DNA of 64,000 bases from Muricea muricata. Lineage: Eukaryota; Cnidaria; Anthozoa; Malacalcyonacea; Plexauridae. Where the stretch lies: the NCBI GenBank assembly GCA_963855995.1, contig OY979717.1, forward strand, positions 9,916,001-9,980,000. The letters run 5' to 3'. Below are positions 1 to 13,179 of this stretch, piece by piece. Position 1 is the stretch's first letter, and every line of letters begins with the position of its first letter. The notes under the pieces are model-generated. The model did no database searches. It was given only the letters and a program-made list of their open reading frames with translations, and was not told the DNA's origin. The position numbers were made by a program, and so were the translations under genes.

Positions 1-1258
1 TAGACAATCTAAGGATTAAATTTACTGTGGGCGTGAGAAACTGCTTTGCTGCCGAAACTGTTATATATCCCAATAACAGCTAATAATAACAGCTACTAAA
101 CCAGCTAATTAAAATTAATTTCAGGTTCTGGGATAATGAGTGACGATGTAGCCATGTATTTATCATCTGTAAAATAAAAACATGCACATATAAAGTCGAA
201 GCAGCAAATTAAGTTGTTGTGTTTTTATAATCAAAGACAATGTCAATGACTTAATTCTTGGCCAAGGAAATAGAAAACATTTACTACGTACAATTACAAA
301 CGAAGCACGTTAAAACATATGTTGGTGGTAAATACATCTATATTGAACATTTGGCTGCTTGACAGCACGGATCGATCATTCTGTAATAATACTATTTCCG
401 TTTTGTAATTAATCTTGTAATACTTGTATTGATTAAATATTTTCCCAAACTGATATTTTCGGTTGTATCAACACAAGTTATCAACACTCACGGAAATTTA
501 AAAACTCAAAATTACATGAGAACACTCTGAGCATCCCGTTTCCACATAACTCATAAGTTATCTTTTTCCCACTTCCCACTTGCATTTGTATGTGTTGATG
601 ACTATATTGAAGTATCAAACCAAAACGTATAAGTTTAGTTTTGTGGTATTTATAGGCCTACATGGTGTTTCAACAAAACTAAAAAACTTATATATATTGC
701 TGTTTACCATGCATGCAAGCCAACACCTACAAAGAATTAAATATTTTATATCTCTAATAACCATGGCGACGACGACGTGCTACAGTATTATTGAGGGATT
801 ATTTTCGTTTTTTATATAATGCTGAGTGTAAAATGGACGCCTCACTTCTTTCAAGAATCAACTTGACTGATTACATGACGTAAGCCTACGTAAGCCAGTT
901 TGTAGCAATGCAGGCGTCAAAAATAGATATAAATAAAACGTCTTAAAATTCAAAAATCGTAGAGCTAAATCAGAAAGGTGAAATTTGTTTCACGTATGAT
1001 GAATTATCCCTTGGAATAAAGAGTCTCTGGAATGACAGATCCTGACCTTTTGCTTCAGGAGAAAATTTTAGGGATTATTACGCGACATTATATATCTATA
1101 GTCCAAAATTTGTTTAAGTAAAGATTTCCAAATACCAGCATGCACCCGTCTCTTTTTGTTCTCATTCTTACATTTACATTGTACTCTTCAACGAAATCGT
1201 TGCTATAGAAAATCTGTGTGGCTCTGGTTAAGGGTGACTGTTGGCTTGTTGTTTTCAG
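1..1258. other. AT-rich stretch, no gene recognised
   Basis: Only short chance open frames are present. No domain, strong repeat or RNA gene is visible. Confidence 0.5.
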
Positions 1259-1455
1259 ACCTGAGCACAACGCCTTGTGGCGTATGCAAGATTTTCCGTA
1301 GCATGCCATGCGCATCCAAAACCCAAGCGACGATGGCAATCTTTGTCGCTATGGCAACTTTGAAGTGCAAGCAAATGTTGATAGCCGAGTGCTGTGGTGT
1401 GGAGTGTTCAGCATGGTCAAACATTTGTATGATAGGAACGCGTTCACCTGCAGTG
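1259..1455 (+). pseudogene. candidate exon with one in-frame stop
   Basis: A strong acceptor (pyrimidine-rich, ending TTTTCAG) precedes position 1259, and a strong donor (GTATGT) follows 1455. The frame beginning at 1260 reads like a folded secreted domain, with pieces such as HNALWRMQDFP and NLCRYGNFEVQANVD, but has one TAG after the first 13 codons. Another plus frame is open throughout but has an odd Met/Ala/Cys-rich composition. No partner exon was found. It may be a relic exon or chance; I do not recognise the family. Confidence 0.25.
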
Positions 1456-2239
1456 GTATGTATGGACAATCAAAGTTAAGGTAACCGTCTTAATAATAAT
1501 GCATGGTAACATCTTGGGCTTTTTTGGTTTGGTTTTTGGCTATTAGGAATTTGTCATACAGACGTCAGCTTGAACTCGATGATGAGGCATTCACAAGTTC
1601 CTGTGACCTTTGCTTCTGGTTTCCAGCGTCCCGCCTCGCACTTTTATAGTTGAAGTTATCTCAGCATTTGAGATGTTGCTCAAATCCTCTTTTTTTAAGC
1701 CCCGGCAAGCGGATAGCTTCAAATTTATAACCGTTCTCACATCACTTGCAAATGCTGAACAAGCTTGAGCTGCAAACCCCTTGACTTTTTAGTTGGCCGA
1801 TTCTTTAACAAATGCATATGGTTATACAGTTCCCATGGTCATTTTATCCGAGGATCCTGTGATTTAGGACGTCAGTGGAAAAGATAGAGTTTTAGCCGTA
1901 GCATCCCGTCGGTCATAATGACCTCACTTCATAATGCACAATACCATGGGATACTTCGCCACCTAAATGGTACAAACACTACTTCACCATTCCAAGGGGG
2001 TGAAGGCCCTTCGGAGAGTTATTTGTTGGTCGGTGGTTAGTGAGGAAGACATATACAAGCAACGGATAATATCAGTTCTAAGCCCCAAATACAACGTTTA
2101 AAATTGCGATCAAAGAAAAACGAGAAACATGTATTTTTATGACCATGCTGTTAAATGTGACAGTGCATATTCAGAAACCAAAAAAATGTCGCTCTGTGCG
2201 CAAAATTCTGTCTATTAAACAACAGCCTTTATATATATA
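1456..2239. other. no feature recognised
   Basis: Unique-looking AT-rich sequence with nothing supportable on either strand. Confidence 0.4.
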
Positions 2240-2413
2240 GGCATTGGCAGCCCAAAAATTGATGCAAACTTTAAATATTGATTGAAATCACAGCCCACTT
2301 CTATTTCACGAGCGCCACAAATTTATTCAGCTACATAATTTGGCTGGGGCGAGTTTTGTTTTCAATCAATATTTATTGGAGCTGGTACATCAATTTTGGG
2401 GCGGCCTATGCTT
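2240..2413. mobile_element. imperfect foldback MITE-like element
   Basis: Left end GCATTGGCAGCCCAAAAATT and right end AATTTTGGGGCGGCCTATGC form imperfect terminal inverted repeats. A second mirrored pair (TTGATTGAAA and TTTCAATCAA) lies inside. No target-site duplication is evident and there is no coding capacity. Confidence 0.45.
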
Positions 2414-2504
2414 GAATTTAGGAACACTGATTAAAAAACTCTTTCACCAATACTTAGATTCAGAGTTGTTGTGTATTTCATGAGAATAAAATTATGGATA
2501 TATT

Positions 2505-2565
2505 CTGGTTATAGGGTCATCTCTCCCTTTTTATGAATTGTGGTCAGCGGTTTACCACACTGATT
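2505..2565. repeat. one-sided copy of a foldback-element end
   Basis: The stretch around GTGGTCAGCGGTTTACC matches the terminus of the foldback at 63.65-63.91 kb and of the fragment at 24.40-24.48 kb. It is therefore a dispersed family present as a partial copy here. 2415-2950 otherwise holds nothing recognisable. Confidence 0.45.
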
Positions 2566-2959
2566 TATCTTATTTTTAAAGGCAAAACATGATCTGAGGT
2601 AAAAACCTAGAGGTCGTAATATTGAGAGGTCGCTGTACTCTCTCGATATTTCGACCTTTAAGGTAACCTATAAATACACGACTCATGATTCAACTGCCGA
2701 AAAATACTCTCAATGATACCGCAGAAAGGAATCAAAAAGTACGTACTGCGTGTAAGCTACAGCTCCGTAAGGTAAAAGTTAGATTTATCTGACGGACATG
2801 TTTCAAAATGACTTGAAAGAAGTTTTTCTACAATGACTTGTGTAATTTGACTAATTTTTTGTCTACAACTGCTGTGATATGATTTGAATGCTATAAAAAT
2901 GCCGACGTGATCTACAGTAGTTAATCATTATTATAATCACAATATATTAAGCAAAACCT

Positions 2960-3605
2960 GATGTTTGCAAACAATATAGAAAGACATTCTTCAGAAACCT
3001 TGGTAAAGATCAGAAATATGTTGAAAAGCCAGCAAATAAAGAAGCAACAGAAATATTTTGGTGTAGCATCTGGAAGAGCGATATAGAGCACAACTACTCA
3101 GCAGAGTGGATAACGAGAGAAGAGCAGAAGTATGCTTTAAAGAAGACAAGTAACTGGAAGTCGGCAGGCCTAGATGCAGTTCCCAACTTCTGGCTTAAAC
3201 AGCTCACAGCACTATATCACCATCTACTGAATGCACATAACCAAGCAATCGAACACCCAGAAAACCTACCTAATTGGTTTACAACAGCACAAGCATATTT
3301 ATACTGGCAAAGAACAAAGATACAGAGAATCCTAAGAACTATAGACCAATTTCCTGCTTATATCAACATTGTGCTAAATAACATCGATTTCAACAGAAAG
3401 AAACTACTCTCATATGATAAAGAATAACATATTGCACTCTGAACAAAGAGGTTGTGCTAGAAATTCATATGGATGCAAAGACCAACTAATGATAAATAAG
3501 ACGATTATAGAAGACTGTAAAAAGAAAAAAGAACTTGAGCGTGGCATGGATAGACTACAGGAAAGCGTTTGATATAATGTAGAAAAATGGCTAAATAATT
3601 TAAAC
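2960..3605 (+). pseudogene. decayed LINE reverse transcriptase fragment
   Basis: Plus-strand translation, with several frame changes and stops, gives typical non-LTR retrotransposon RT blocks. They are: a pre-RT block with KKTSNWKSAGLDAVPNFWLK; an NYRP block; a block with SEQRGCARNSYGCKDQLM; and the catalytic-palm start VAWIDYRKAFD, where it ends abruptly. The GC(R/A)xxSxGCKDQL signature suggests the R2/R4/Dong side of non-LTR elements, not the jockey/CR1 type seen at 47 kb. No endonuclease or 3' tail is present. It is a dead fragment. Confidence 0.7.
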
Positions 3606-3745
3606 CAGGGAAGCTACGGTTAATCCCTGCCCTTGTCATGAATCGTTTTGGTTTTGGTCAAAGTTAAGAATTAAGTATATAGCCTAGAAAAAATTGCTAA
3701 GACAATTTAGACCATGTTGCAGGAGTGTGATAGCCAACATAGGCT
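3603..3745. repeat. dispersed ~140-bp repeat, copy 1 of 3
   Basis: Shares the core CATGAATCGTTTTGGTTTTGGTC and the end motif GTGTGATAGCCAACAT with copies at about 4139-4265 and 4296-4425. The cluster was split by later foldback insertions. Confidence 0.6.
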
Positions 3746-3760
3746 GGCCTCTGGCGTTCA

Positions 3761-4118
3761 GGGGCCGGTTGTATAAAACTCTTAATCACTTTTTTAATCA
3801 CTGTTTCGTAGTTAAATAGTGATTAAGTACAAAATACGTTGTTCTGATTGGTTGACGTTTCTACTAATCATAGTTAACTTTCAGTGGCGGATCCAGGGTA
3901 AGTCAAAATAAATTATAGCAGCTCATTCTAGGATATATTTACATTTTAAAATACCTTCAAAGCAACTTCATTGGTTAGATTTTATTCTTTTGAAATTCAT
4001 AACCTATGACATTGTTATAAAGTTATTTTGAATTTAAAATTGAGCTGCTATAATTTATTTTGACTTACCCTGGATCCGCCACTGTTAACTTTAATCACTT
4101 TTTTAAACAACCGGCCCC
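3761..4118. mobile_element. foldback element interrupted by a hAT-type MITE
   Basis: The ends GGGGCCGGTTGT and ACAACCGGCCCC are exact inverted repeats, followed inward by TTAATCACTTTTTTAA-like sequence on both sides. The middle is occupied by the 203-bp element at 3882-4084, so this element is the older one. No clear target duplication or coding content. Confidence 0.7.
3882..4084. mobile_element. hAT-type MITE, copy 1
   Basis: A 203-bp non-coding element begins CAGTGGCGGATCCAGGGTAA and ends with its inverse. It is flanked by a perfect 8-bp target-site duplication TTAACTTT (3874-3881 and 4085-4092). CAGTGGCGG-type termini with an 8-bp duplication are characteristic of hAT elements. A second copy of the same length is at 57782-57984. 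It carries no transposase, so it must have been mobilised in trans. Confidence 0.9.
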
Positions 4119-4138
4119 AGAGCATAATGTTTCCAGCC

Positions 4139-4265
4139 ATCGAGCAAGGTAGCGGATTAATTCCTGCCCTTGCCATGAATCGTTTTGGTTTTGGTCAAGG
4201 GTAAAAACTGATTATAAGCTGGAAAAAAATTTAAACGCTAAAGTGTGTGACAGCCAACATAGTTT
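4139..4265. repeat. dispersed ~140-bp repeat, copy 2 of 3
   Basis: Same core as 3603-3745: AATTCCTGCCCTTGCCATGA, the GTTTTGGTTTTGGTCAA region, then the end motif GTGTGACAGCCAACAT. Confidence 0.6.
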
Positions 4266-4295
4266 AGTGGTCAAGGCAAAATGTCAAAGCCAGTA

Positions 4296-4425
4296 AGGCT
4301 AGGATCAATTTCTACCCTTTCCATGAATCGTTCTGGTTTTGGTAAAGAGTTATATAATATGGAAAAAACGCTTCGACAAATTTAACCACGCTACAAGAGT
4401 GTGATAGCTGACATTGTCTAGCTCC
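4296..4425. repeat. dispersed ~140-bp repeat, copy 3 of 3
   Basis: The most diverged copy: TTCTACCCTTTCCATGAATC, then TCTGGTTTTGGTAAAG and GTGTGATAGCTGACATTG. Confidence 0.55.
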
Positions 4426-4436
4426 GGCATCTCACC

Positions 4437-4615
4437 CGATCCGAACGTTGTATCCCAATAAAATTATTGTCTCCAATAAATTATTGGGATTGTTAGGGTT
4501 AGGGTCAGGGTTGGGGTCAGGGTTCATTTTATATGCATGAAATGACAATTCCAGTAACTATTGGAATTATCAAACGTTGTAACCAGTAATTTTATTGGGA
4601 TACAACGTTCGGATC
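4437..4615. mobile_element. MITE with telomere-like interior
   Basis: The termini CGATCCGAACGTTGTATCCC and GGGATACAACGTTCGGATCG are exact inverted repeats and continue inward as CAATAAAATTA / TAATTTTATTG. Between about 4489 and 4525 lies a run of TTAGGG/TCAGGG/TTGGGG-type hexamers resembling metazoan telomeric repeat. The element is about 179 bp and non-coding. Confidence 0.75.
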
Positions 4616-4619
4616 GATT

Positions 4620-5423
4620 GGGCATCTCTGGTTTGAATTATAGGGAAGGTAGAAGCGACCCCCAGATCATAAGTGCTAAAACCCTGTATTTCCGAACTGT
4701 AGTATTGTCAATTTTCATACATATACGTTAGGCTTTACTGTTCCAGTGATTGTGGTTAAATTTCGACCAGTTTGGAAAATTATTTGCATGCATAGTAGAA
4801 GTATTGTATTCATTGATTGTTACGCAACCACGCCTGCTCCGCTAAATAACAACTACTCGACCGGTTTATTTCAGGCATAAAAGAAACATAAAACATTTTT
4901 CCATATTGATATATCAACACTCCGTGGAAACGTTTAGTGAAAACACTTCGCCCTGCGGCCGTCGTGTTTCCACGCAATTTTTAGTTTTTCCAATTTCCAC
5001 TCGCGTTGATATAACTGTACATCACCACGGAAAAAAACTATTTTTTATATTTAAAATACGATTTTAAGTCTATCCTTTTTTCGACACAAGCACGCCGTTT
5101 ACTGAAAGGATTATACCGATACAACTACAATCTTGGACAAAAGGACGGAGACAGTTACGTGTAACATGTCACATGTAATTCTTATTCGTGACACAGACTA
5201 GCGGTAGCATAGCAGTAAATACAGGCTGCACGTGAATAATATTACTGAAAACCCTGAAGGCCATTTAACAGTTACACATATAACCATATGTTTGCTTATT
5301 GTTTATGACAATGACAATGTGACATCCTTTTACAAAAACAAAAATTTATTGCTACGAATGTAGAATTATGTCTACAGTCAAACAAACAGCAAGAGTCGAA
5401 GAAGTAAGTTATCATTTCGACTA
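4620..5423. other. intergenic, no gene recognised
   Basis: AT-rich sequence between the MITE cluster and the 3' end of the first inhibitor gene. It is the likely 3' flank of that minus-strand gene. Nothing else is supportable. Confidence 0.5.
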
Positions 5424-7787
<2,364 letters not shown>

Positions 7788-8126
7788 TCTGTTTACGTAT
7801 CTATATAGTGGTCTCTTCGATCTAGCTAAAAATAATTCATAGAGTAACACATAAACCTTTAGGATATGATTTAAACTGTAAAACTACATTTATTATTCAT
7901 GCAAGCTATGCATATTTGTAGACAACCTCAGTGTAGTAAAATTCTGAGTGCCATATGCAGGATATCCGTGCACATGCAATGTGATGTAAAGCTGATTGAA
8001 AACATTCAAACATATTCAGTTTCCATGCATGATAATCCATCACAATAGACAATTCTTACCTGTGGATCTGCTGTTTATTGACACTGCCTCTGCGCTCACA
8101 ATTAGTAGGCACAAACACGCACTCTG

Positions 8127-8136
8127 CTTTTATATA
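8127..8136 (-). promoter_or_regulatory. TATA box of the intact inhibitor gene
   Basis: On the minus strand, TATATAAAAG sits roughly 30-70 bp before a leader ending at a strong donor (GTAAGA after 8060). The next acceptor (GTAAACAG) abuts the ATG at 7787. The order TATA, short leader exon, signal-peptide exon is coherent. Confidence 0.5.
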
Positions 8137-8139
8137 TAT

Positions 8140-9200
8140 TGGCGCATTTCCTCTCCAAATCATGTTTATTTCTTGCGTTGGCGAATTCAAATTGCGCAAC
8201 GAAGTTCATTTCCTGAGGATCTTTTCATAAAAAGGGATTTAGGTGTGCATATGTGCATATAATATATTCGAACCGTTGATGTTACGTAAAATTATTTTCA
8301 GATTTTGGTTTTTCTAAGCATGATCAAATCATAGTCTACCGAAGTATAGTATAGTTTTTCACATTAATTTGTCTTAGTTTTCGTTAATGTGGGTCCGGTC
8401 ACGACATTGAGCTCATTGGGTGGGAATTATTTAATGCAGATTATGCGGCTGCCACAGAAAGTGTATTTGTGCACAATGTGTCCTCATCAAACTCTCGGGT
8501 ATCTGTTTAGTGGCGTATTTGAAGTTTTATGACTATAGCTCTAGACACCAATACTGTATATCGTTAGGGACTAGTACGGCATAGGAAAAACATTTCACAG
8601 CAGTTATAGCCATTTAGATTATCTGTCCAGTCCAAGCTAACACATCTGAAAATACGCAGATGATTTTAGAACCTAATGTCAAACACGCAAGAGAAGGCCG
8701 TTATTATCTTGTACATGAAAATGGCTTGTACCTCATCAAATTCTATTTCCCCCATAGTCATGCAGCACGTAACTGAAGCATTTCCGACACCCGCTCGACA
8801 TGCTCTTGCCCTCATCCTATTGTTTACATGCTATGACGTACGAAAATACTATCAAGCGCTAGCAAGCACTTGAACGTCATTATATCGTCCTGTTTCCAAC
8901 TGGAAGATAATTATCAATTACGCGCTGGGTTGCATATATCGTGATACAGAAAAAAACAAAGGGATATATGGGATGAATAATAAAGACAAATAAAAAATGC
9001 AATATATTTCCTACATATATATGCAAAATATGATATTCAGGAAACTTCAACTATTAATATCAATAATCATAATCATAAAAGAAAGATCTGTGAATTAAAT
9101 CACTCATTTTACATGTACGCACACGCACACGCACACGTTTATTAAACTCTAAGCCATTTTGATGCTACATTGCATTCTGTGTCCAGAAACCAAATACTCA
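8140..9200. other. intergenic between inhibitor genes
   Basis: No exon or Kazal half belonging to the second gene was found here, although its last exon has a donor-like end. The region is AT-rich and holds a short CA-rich run near 9115. Confidence 0.4.
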
Positions 9201-11229
9201 CTAACAATAAGTGATAAAACTTGGCGTGTCTGGATTGCATGTACACTTTGGTGCTCCAGTAGAAGGGTCAACGTCACAAAATTTATACATTGGGCACTTC
9301 AACCATTTGCATGGATCTGAAACAAAAAAAGTGATGCCTAATTAACTATTACGCACAAAACATTAACTATAAATAATTAAATAGTCATTATGTTACCAGT
9401 ATGAACCAATATCTCTATTTTCAAAAAGAAATCGAGTTAAATTGTATGCAGTTGCGAAGCCAGCCCGACAATTTGGTCATGCTATGCAAATTTAAATCAT
9501 TATCATTATTCATTTCTTCAGAAATTGATTCCTTATACGGTCTATAAACGCAGAAAAATTTAATTTCATTTGCGTGACCAAATGTCGGGCTGGCTTCGCC
9601 ACTGGCTGTGAGTGTTTTAAAGGAGGTTTAATTATTTCAAATTGGTAGAATTAATTATTTAAACATGAATTATAATTATTATTTTGAATTAACATCATAC
9701 CCATTTCGCAGTCACAACCTGGACAACCATTCGCATCTCTTTTCACAACACGTCGAAATTCAGGGGCACAAAGAAGAGGACAATGTACATTAACCGGACA
9801 CACAACTGCTGGTGGTTTTGGTAAAGCTATAAAGAATGGAAATAACAATGTTGCAGAGAGACCCAGATAGTTATATAATACAAAAATGTTATTTATATTG
9901 AGTGTTGAGCAAAGCACTCAAACTTGTCACTTATACGTAAAAAGTAACGCCACAATTTGTACTTAAGTAGAAGTCAAAGTACTGACTCAAAGTACTGGAA
10001 AAATTTACTTAAGTTTTTGAAAGTACTATACAGCTGAAATAGAAATTAATAGAGCATTTATTTGGGCGGTAATAAACCGGAGGTAAATGCCCTGAGCCAT
10101 GGCCTAAGTGAGCTAAGCACATTCTCGGTAATCTACATGCTAAAACTGAATATATATTTGCATATTGTATATTGCAACCGAAGCTGGACAATGAAATGAA
10201 ATAAATGCATATTATGTCATACATATAGAGATTTACGCGAGGTAAACGGGTGAAATAAAAATCATATTTCACTGTGGAGAAGCGAAAACGCGTTTTTTTG
10301 GCCATACGATTTTTTTCACTAGTGAAAAATTATCGCATCAGCATTTTGATTGGCAATATATACGGTTTTTCTCACAAGTGAAGAAAATCGTATTGTCATT
10401 TTGCTCACAACATGGCCCTGACATGGCTGCCGTGTTTGTTTCAAACGGCAAAAACGGCACTATATGAGTCTATATGTTTTGCACTTGTACTATTCTTATT
10501 AAGCACTTGTGAAAGTTTGCTAATAAACTCACTTGCTTAGCAATCTTTCGCAACTCGTGCAAATAAATCGTACACACTCACCAACTATGCAGTGATCGCT
10601 ATTTATGTAGACCAAAGTGATCGTTTGTAAAACATTGCATTTTATGTATGAACATTAAATTACAGTTGTACAACTCAGAGGATCTCATCTTAATTTTGTC
10701 ACGTATGATTTCATAGTATCAGTACATCCAGTCAAGGTAATTGGTTATAATATTTTACCTAAATGTTGGTCAAACTGGGTTTAGCAGGAAAAAAATTCGG
10801 AAACATACCTTGATTAAACATTACCTAAAGGTGAAAAAAGTATTGCAATGTAGTAATTAACAATTAACATAAATAAACTCGGCTCAAGCTCCGTGGGCAC
10901 AGAGTAATATATTTATATATTTAAAAACATCTTTTATTTTTTTCTCCCAGAAAGCCTCCATTCTTTACTTTTTTAGAGGAGAGCAAAAGACCCCCTGCCC
11001 AGGGCACCTCCCCCCCCCCCCTTCGTTGGGTGAAAGTGTAATTAAAACCAATTCTCTTTCGTTTTGCCTTGTTGAGAAAGAATATGATAAATTTATTCCT
11101 CCGGCATAAAAGATTATATTTCCTAGAGGTGATTGTACTGCAGCACCACGAAATACAGTAATAGTAAGCAGTATTGTTACTTACAGCATTAGCGAGGACC
11201 AAAACGGCAATGATCCTGGAAGACGTCAT
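9201..11229 (-). CDS. antistasin-like secreted protein lacking the Kazal half
   Basis: Four coding exons: 11229-11185, 10824-10809 (16 nt), 9826-9701 and 9316-9201, with phases 0, 1 and 1, giving 100 residues. The signal peptide is MTSSRIIAVLVLANA. Exon 3 has the antistasin motif (CPVNVHCPLLC, then DANGCPGCDC). Exon 4 starts like a follistatin turn (DPCKWLKCPMYKFC) but stops after CTCNPDTPSFITYC, where relatives continue into a Kazal core. The terminal TAG overlaps a perfect GTGAGT donor, so splicing after TA could bypass it; no continuing exon was found. TATAAATA at 11451-11458 may be its TATA box. Compared with its neighbour it is a truncated relative, or one fold short of the family. Confidence 0.72.
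9449..9604. mobile_element. hAT-like MITE inside the inhibitor gene intron
   Basis: Left end CAGTTGCGAAGCCAGCCCGA and right end TCGGGCTGGCTTCGCCACTG are inverted repeats, with GACAATTTGGTCA mirrored inward. No perfect 8-bp duplication was seen. It is a non-coding element in the intron between the antistasin and follistatin exons of the 9.2-11.2 kb gene. Confidence 0.65.
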
Positions 11230-11450
11230 TTTTTTTTTCTTTTCTTTGGTAAAAGATTGGTATTTGATCAACGGATTGCGCTGAATAAATTCAAATGAAG
11301 TTGTAAACAAAAGCAATTGAAAAAAATTCAGGTAAATCAGAGAGAACTGTCTCATGTCGCCATCCTATAGACGCCAAGGACTGAATTATGTTATACAGCG
11401 GTGGTAACAATTAGTTATACTCACCCTAAATTATACACGCAAACGTCTCT

Positions 11451-11458
11451 TATTTATA
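11451..11458 (-). promoter_or_regulatory. TATA box, second inhibitor gene
   Basis: Minus-strand TATAAATA lies about 220 bp upstream of the chosen ATG at 11229. No initiator can be verified. Confidence 0.3.
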
Positions 11459-11469
11459 TTCCACAGTGT

Positions 11470-13179
11470 TCGTAATAGTGTGTGTGGTCTTCAATGGGAA
11501 CAGACAACTGATCATGCACCGACTGTTATTAATTGTTTTGCCCTTGACAATCGGTATTATATGCAAATGTTTGATGCAATATATATCCTTCCTCCGGTAA
11601 ACTATTAGAATAACAATTATAGTTCCCCTATTTACAAAAATTATTGTTTCATCTGGTTATTAAAAGGGAAATAAATAGTTTACAGAAATTTACTACAATG
11701 CCAGACGAATTTCTGCAATAATTGCTACAATTTATAAACATATATACGTTCATTTCTAAAGTCTCAAAATAATTCTTTAGCCACAGTCGCACCTCATACG
11801 AATTTCATTACCATTATAGGATAGATAGGATTTCTATAGTTTACTTTAAAATAAATCAGTGCAAGAAATTAAATGCTCTCAAATTCATCAAGATATAAAC
11901 GACGGGGAGTGTAAAAATTTCCTTTACTCCATGGAGTAGAATCACCATGCACATACAGCAAAAATCGTCTTGTGTGGGTATCACTCGGGTAATACCCGAT
12001 AAGGTGTATGTGTACTTTTTAAAAGCGAAAACTATGAGCCATGAGCGCGCACGGAATGATAGATTGATGTTTATTTAGGCCTTGATACTCAGGGAACAGC
12101 CTTTCCTATTTCTTTCTCAAAGAAATAATTCCACAAACAATAATCGGTCATCTCTTGCGCGCTAATAGTTTATAGTTCACTTTTGCAAGGACATTTTGGA
12201 AGGAGAACCTTTCCTGAATTACCTGTATATGTCCATTCGTGTGTGCTAAAAGTTGCGCAGTTGATCGTACGCGGTTGATCGTATCTTGATTGTTGTTCGA
12301 GTACCATTAATTCATTGAGAGAGTTACATAATACATTCAAAGTCATTACAATATAGGTTTGCTATATAAAATTGTTCAGAAACATTCCAGGCGGTCGAGA
12401 CCCATGACAAAACTCTTTATTGTTATAACAAGCAGGTGACGTCAAGCAAAGTGACTCGGATGTAATACTACAGTATTACTTGTATCTCAAGGTTAATACG
12501 GTTCTTATAGTACATGGGATCAAAGTCCCAAATAGCAGATAAACAAACTACTCGGATGTATTTATAATAGCGACCTCTTATGGTGTGTATTGGTACAACT
12601 CTTATCGGAAATCTGAATATATCCGCGCATTAGTTTAATAATTAACACATTCTCATCCCATCTTTTCGTCGATATAGTTAATTAATTTAAGGTATAGTTT
12701 GAAACTCGTGATAATAGCTATTGCTTATGCTGATCAATGGCAATGTTAACTTTGCACATAATTGTAAATGTCTAAGTTTATCCACACCATATAGCCAAAG
12801 CATTTTTACGGAGATACTCTGAAACATGCATGTGCGCTTGTGAGAAAGTGACACTTAATTGTACCTAGGGAGCTTTGTACTTAGGGATCTAAATTTCTGA
12901 CACGCTCGGGCACGTACCTCATAAAACAATACGGCACTAAACATGAGCAATGATTTCAGGACACGATTTCGCCCAGGAAAACCCATGACACCTAGGCTTT
13001 CGCATGTCATCACACTATAGTACAGATAACTCGATAGTTTATTGATTTTAACATTTATTCAACTTACACAATATAATTAACAACCAAGTACTAGCTATAG
13101 CTACAGTTCCTAGTATAGCAGAAGTGTCCTCAACTACAATTTTACCATTGAAGTGATTGAACTGCATGAAGAATTTAGT
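11470..13179. other. intergenic, no gene recognised
   Basis: Sequence between the second and third inhibitor copies. No cysteine-rich exon, repeat array or long foldback was seen. Confidence 0.4.

Noticed and set aside
1203-1469. Minus-strand cysteine-rich exon (CHSDKDC-type) opposite the candidate plus exon
   Set aside because: Only a weak GTCTGA donor and no neighbouring exon; the plus strand has much better splice signals.
10921-11355. Start of the second inhibitor gene at an upstream Met (11355)
   Set aside because: The shorter start at 11229 gives a signal peptide like that of the third copy; the extension is Lys-rich before the hydrophobic part.
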